Source: Spirochaetia bacterium (GTDB lineage Bacteria; Spirochaetota; Spirochaetia; Treponematales; Breznakiellaceae). From it: a stretch of 14,791 nt of DNA. A model generated the notes under the pieces. That model worked only from the letters and a program-made list of their open reading frames with translations, was not told the origin of the DNA and searched no databases. This document shows positions 14,203 to 14,791 of this stretch, in pieces. The position numbers and the translations under genes are program-made. The number at the start of each line of letters is the position of its first letter. Positions within the stretch are counted from its first letter, which is position 1. The stretch is from positions 1 through 14,791 of the forward strand of contig BNUW01000059.1 of assembly GCA_025997655.1 (NCBI GenBank). Direction: 5' to 3'.

Positions 14203-14274
14203 CCCGGGCTTCCGGGGTTCCTTCCGGAAAGAGGCGTTTTGGAAGGGACTCCGGGATGGCCGGGCGTTTTTTTT
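14203..14274 (+). terminator. intrinsic terminator of the UroD-fold/ABC operon
   Basis: Three nested stems pair across the region: CCCGG (14203-14207) with CCGGG (14260-14264), CCGG (14212-14215) with CCGG (14251-14254), and CCTTCC (14220-14225) with GGAAGG (14241-14246). They are separated by small internal loops and end in eight T residues (14267-14274). The position, 18 bases after the last stop codon, fits an operon terminator, although the stem is unusually long and interrupted. A shorter alternative hairpin (14201-14219) exists within the left arm. Confidence 0.75.
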
Positions 14275-14297
14275 ACGAGAGGAATACTGGGACTTGA

Positions 14298-14426
14298 GTC
14301 GCCGTAGAGATACTGCGGAAGCAGAATGTCAAAATGAGTTTTACGGAGTGGCTCAAGGTAGGTGTACCATTTACGATTTTAACCACAGCGACATCGGCGG
14401 CCTTTGTCTGGTTTGTTTGGAGGTAA
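14298..14426 (+). pseudogene. C-terminal scrap of an ArsB/NhaD-type permease
   Basis: This frame, open only from a stop at 14295, reads VAVEILRKQN, then VKMSFTEWLKVGVPFTIL, a hydrophobic stretch ending FVWFVWR, and TAA at 14424. That layout (an internal ATG, SFxEWLKVGVPFT, then one last membrane helix) matches the very end of ion-transporter superfamily permeases (ArsB, NhaD, SLC13-like) as I know them. No upstream part of such a gene is present: the preceding bases are the operon terminator. It is about 40 residues of a protein normally over 400, so it is a remnant. Assignment is by eye and moderately uncertain. Confidence 0.45.
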
Positions 14427-14529
14427 GCAAAATTTTACCATCCGGCAACCTAATATACTTGACGGAATAGAAATTGCGGCATGCAGCCATGCCAATGGCG
14501 CAGCTCAAGAACGTCTTTCCCGCACCAAA
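14371..14529 (-). pseudogene. fragment of an IS21-type IstB helper ATPase
   Basis: The minus strand encodes FGAGKTFLSCAIGMAACRNF followed by YSVKYIRLPD (14440-14529). This matches the Walker A and following helix and strand of IstB proteins, which accompany the IstA transposase of IS21-family elements (compare GxxGxGKT..ACALG.AACR...VRYxRLPD). The first glycines of the P-loop and the N-terminal ~100 residues are missing, and after LPD the frame runs into unrelated sequence and stops at 14371. No IstA is seen. It overlaps the end of the permease scrap on the opposite strand. It is a dead remnant of an insertion sequence. Confidence 0.6.
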
Positions 14530-14611
14530 CGTGAAAGGTTTGCGATAGTCGGTAGATTACACAAATTACCCATATTAAATTCGAGACGCCCGTGCTATTA
14601 CTTAATCTATT

Positions 14612-14790
14612 CAATAAAGGCCCCTTGGGACTCGCTTTTACAATTTGGGTTACCCCCGGCCACCTATCATCGACAGCTTAGCGCCCTGAACAGCAACACC
14701 AACGCAGGGGCTGAACACGCAATCTTCAACCCTACCCGTTTTATCGCGGTGGAAGAAGTGTAAATCCTCAACCGCCGTTTGGATTCTTCC
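14612..14790 (-). pseudogene. frameshifted N-terminal domain of an AraC-family regulator
   Basis: On the minus strand a frame open from the window edge reads TAVEDLHFFHRDKTGRVEDC, then VFSPCVGVAVQGAKLSMIGG, and stops at 14650. This resembles the AraC_N domain found in front of AraC-type DNA-binding domains (EPSLCVVVQGxKRVxLGG pattern). In another frame, VTQIVKASPKGPLL (14612-14653) matches the next conserved stretch of the same domain (IVxASPExPFL), so a frameshift and a loss of some 15-20 codons separate the two. Nothing of the helix-turn-helix region follows; the sequence runs into the IstB scrap instead. The gene is partial at the right edge, so its true start lies outside the window. Confidence 0.5.
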
Positions 14791-14791
14791 C

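Noticed and set aside
14404..14763. 119-codon plus-strand frame at the right edge
   Set aside because: It is antisense to the IstB and AraC_N remnants, which have recognisable motifs; it lacks a convincing Shine-Dalgarno and any domain.

Overview
The window looks like a piece of a spirochaete chromosome, most plausibly a Treponema of the termite-gut type. The assignment rests on moderate GC content, a spirochaete-style lipobox (FTAC) on one binding protein, a second binding protein whose signal peptide ends in FVFA followed by GGGQQ, and an ABC transporter with class II sugar architecture. It is an inference from style, not a database match.

Left part (1-7527), all genes on the minus strand. 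A promoter and Shine-Dalgarno at the left edge serve a gene lying outside the window. Next comes an orphan HipA/CtkA-type protein kinase (240-1394). A sulfur amino acid block follows: an ABC importer of the TcyABC cystine type (ATPase 1664-2449, permease 2449-3129, lipoprotein 3131-3916) and two different PLP enzymes of the Cys/Met-metabolism (transsulfuration) family (3998-5158 and 5454-6587). Together they could import cystine and interconvert or cleave sulfur amino acids. Two intergenic inverted-repeat elements sharing a CCGTGTT core lie in this block. An AT-rich Fic protein gene (6666-7457), probably acquired, separates it from the next region.

Middle and right part (7528-14274). A PocR-AraC regulator (7528-8406, minus) is transcribed divergently from a five-gene plus-strand operon: two UroD-fold methyltransferase-like proteins (8506-9525, 9535-10599), a double-domain sugar ABC ATPase (10606-12108), a sugar permease (12108-13091) and an AraF-like periplasmic binding protein (13154-14185). 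A large interrupted hairpin with eight T residues (14203-14274) closes the operon. The divergent region holds a good promoter for the regulator and a 9-bp direct repeat at 20-bp spacing, as expected for AraC-family half-sites. The combination suggests an inducible system that imports a sugar-like compound and acts on it by methyl transfer or another UroD-fold reaction. The substrate and chemistry are not established, and no corrinoid protein is present in the window.

Right edge (14275-14791). No intact gene is visible. The stretch holds overlapping scraps of three genes: the last helix of an ArsB/NhaD-type permease (+), the Walker A region of an IS21-type IstB helper ATPase (-), and a frameshifted N-terminal domain of a second AraC-family regulator (-). 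It appears to be a small gene graveyard associated with an insertion element.
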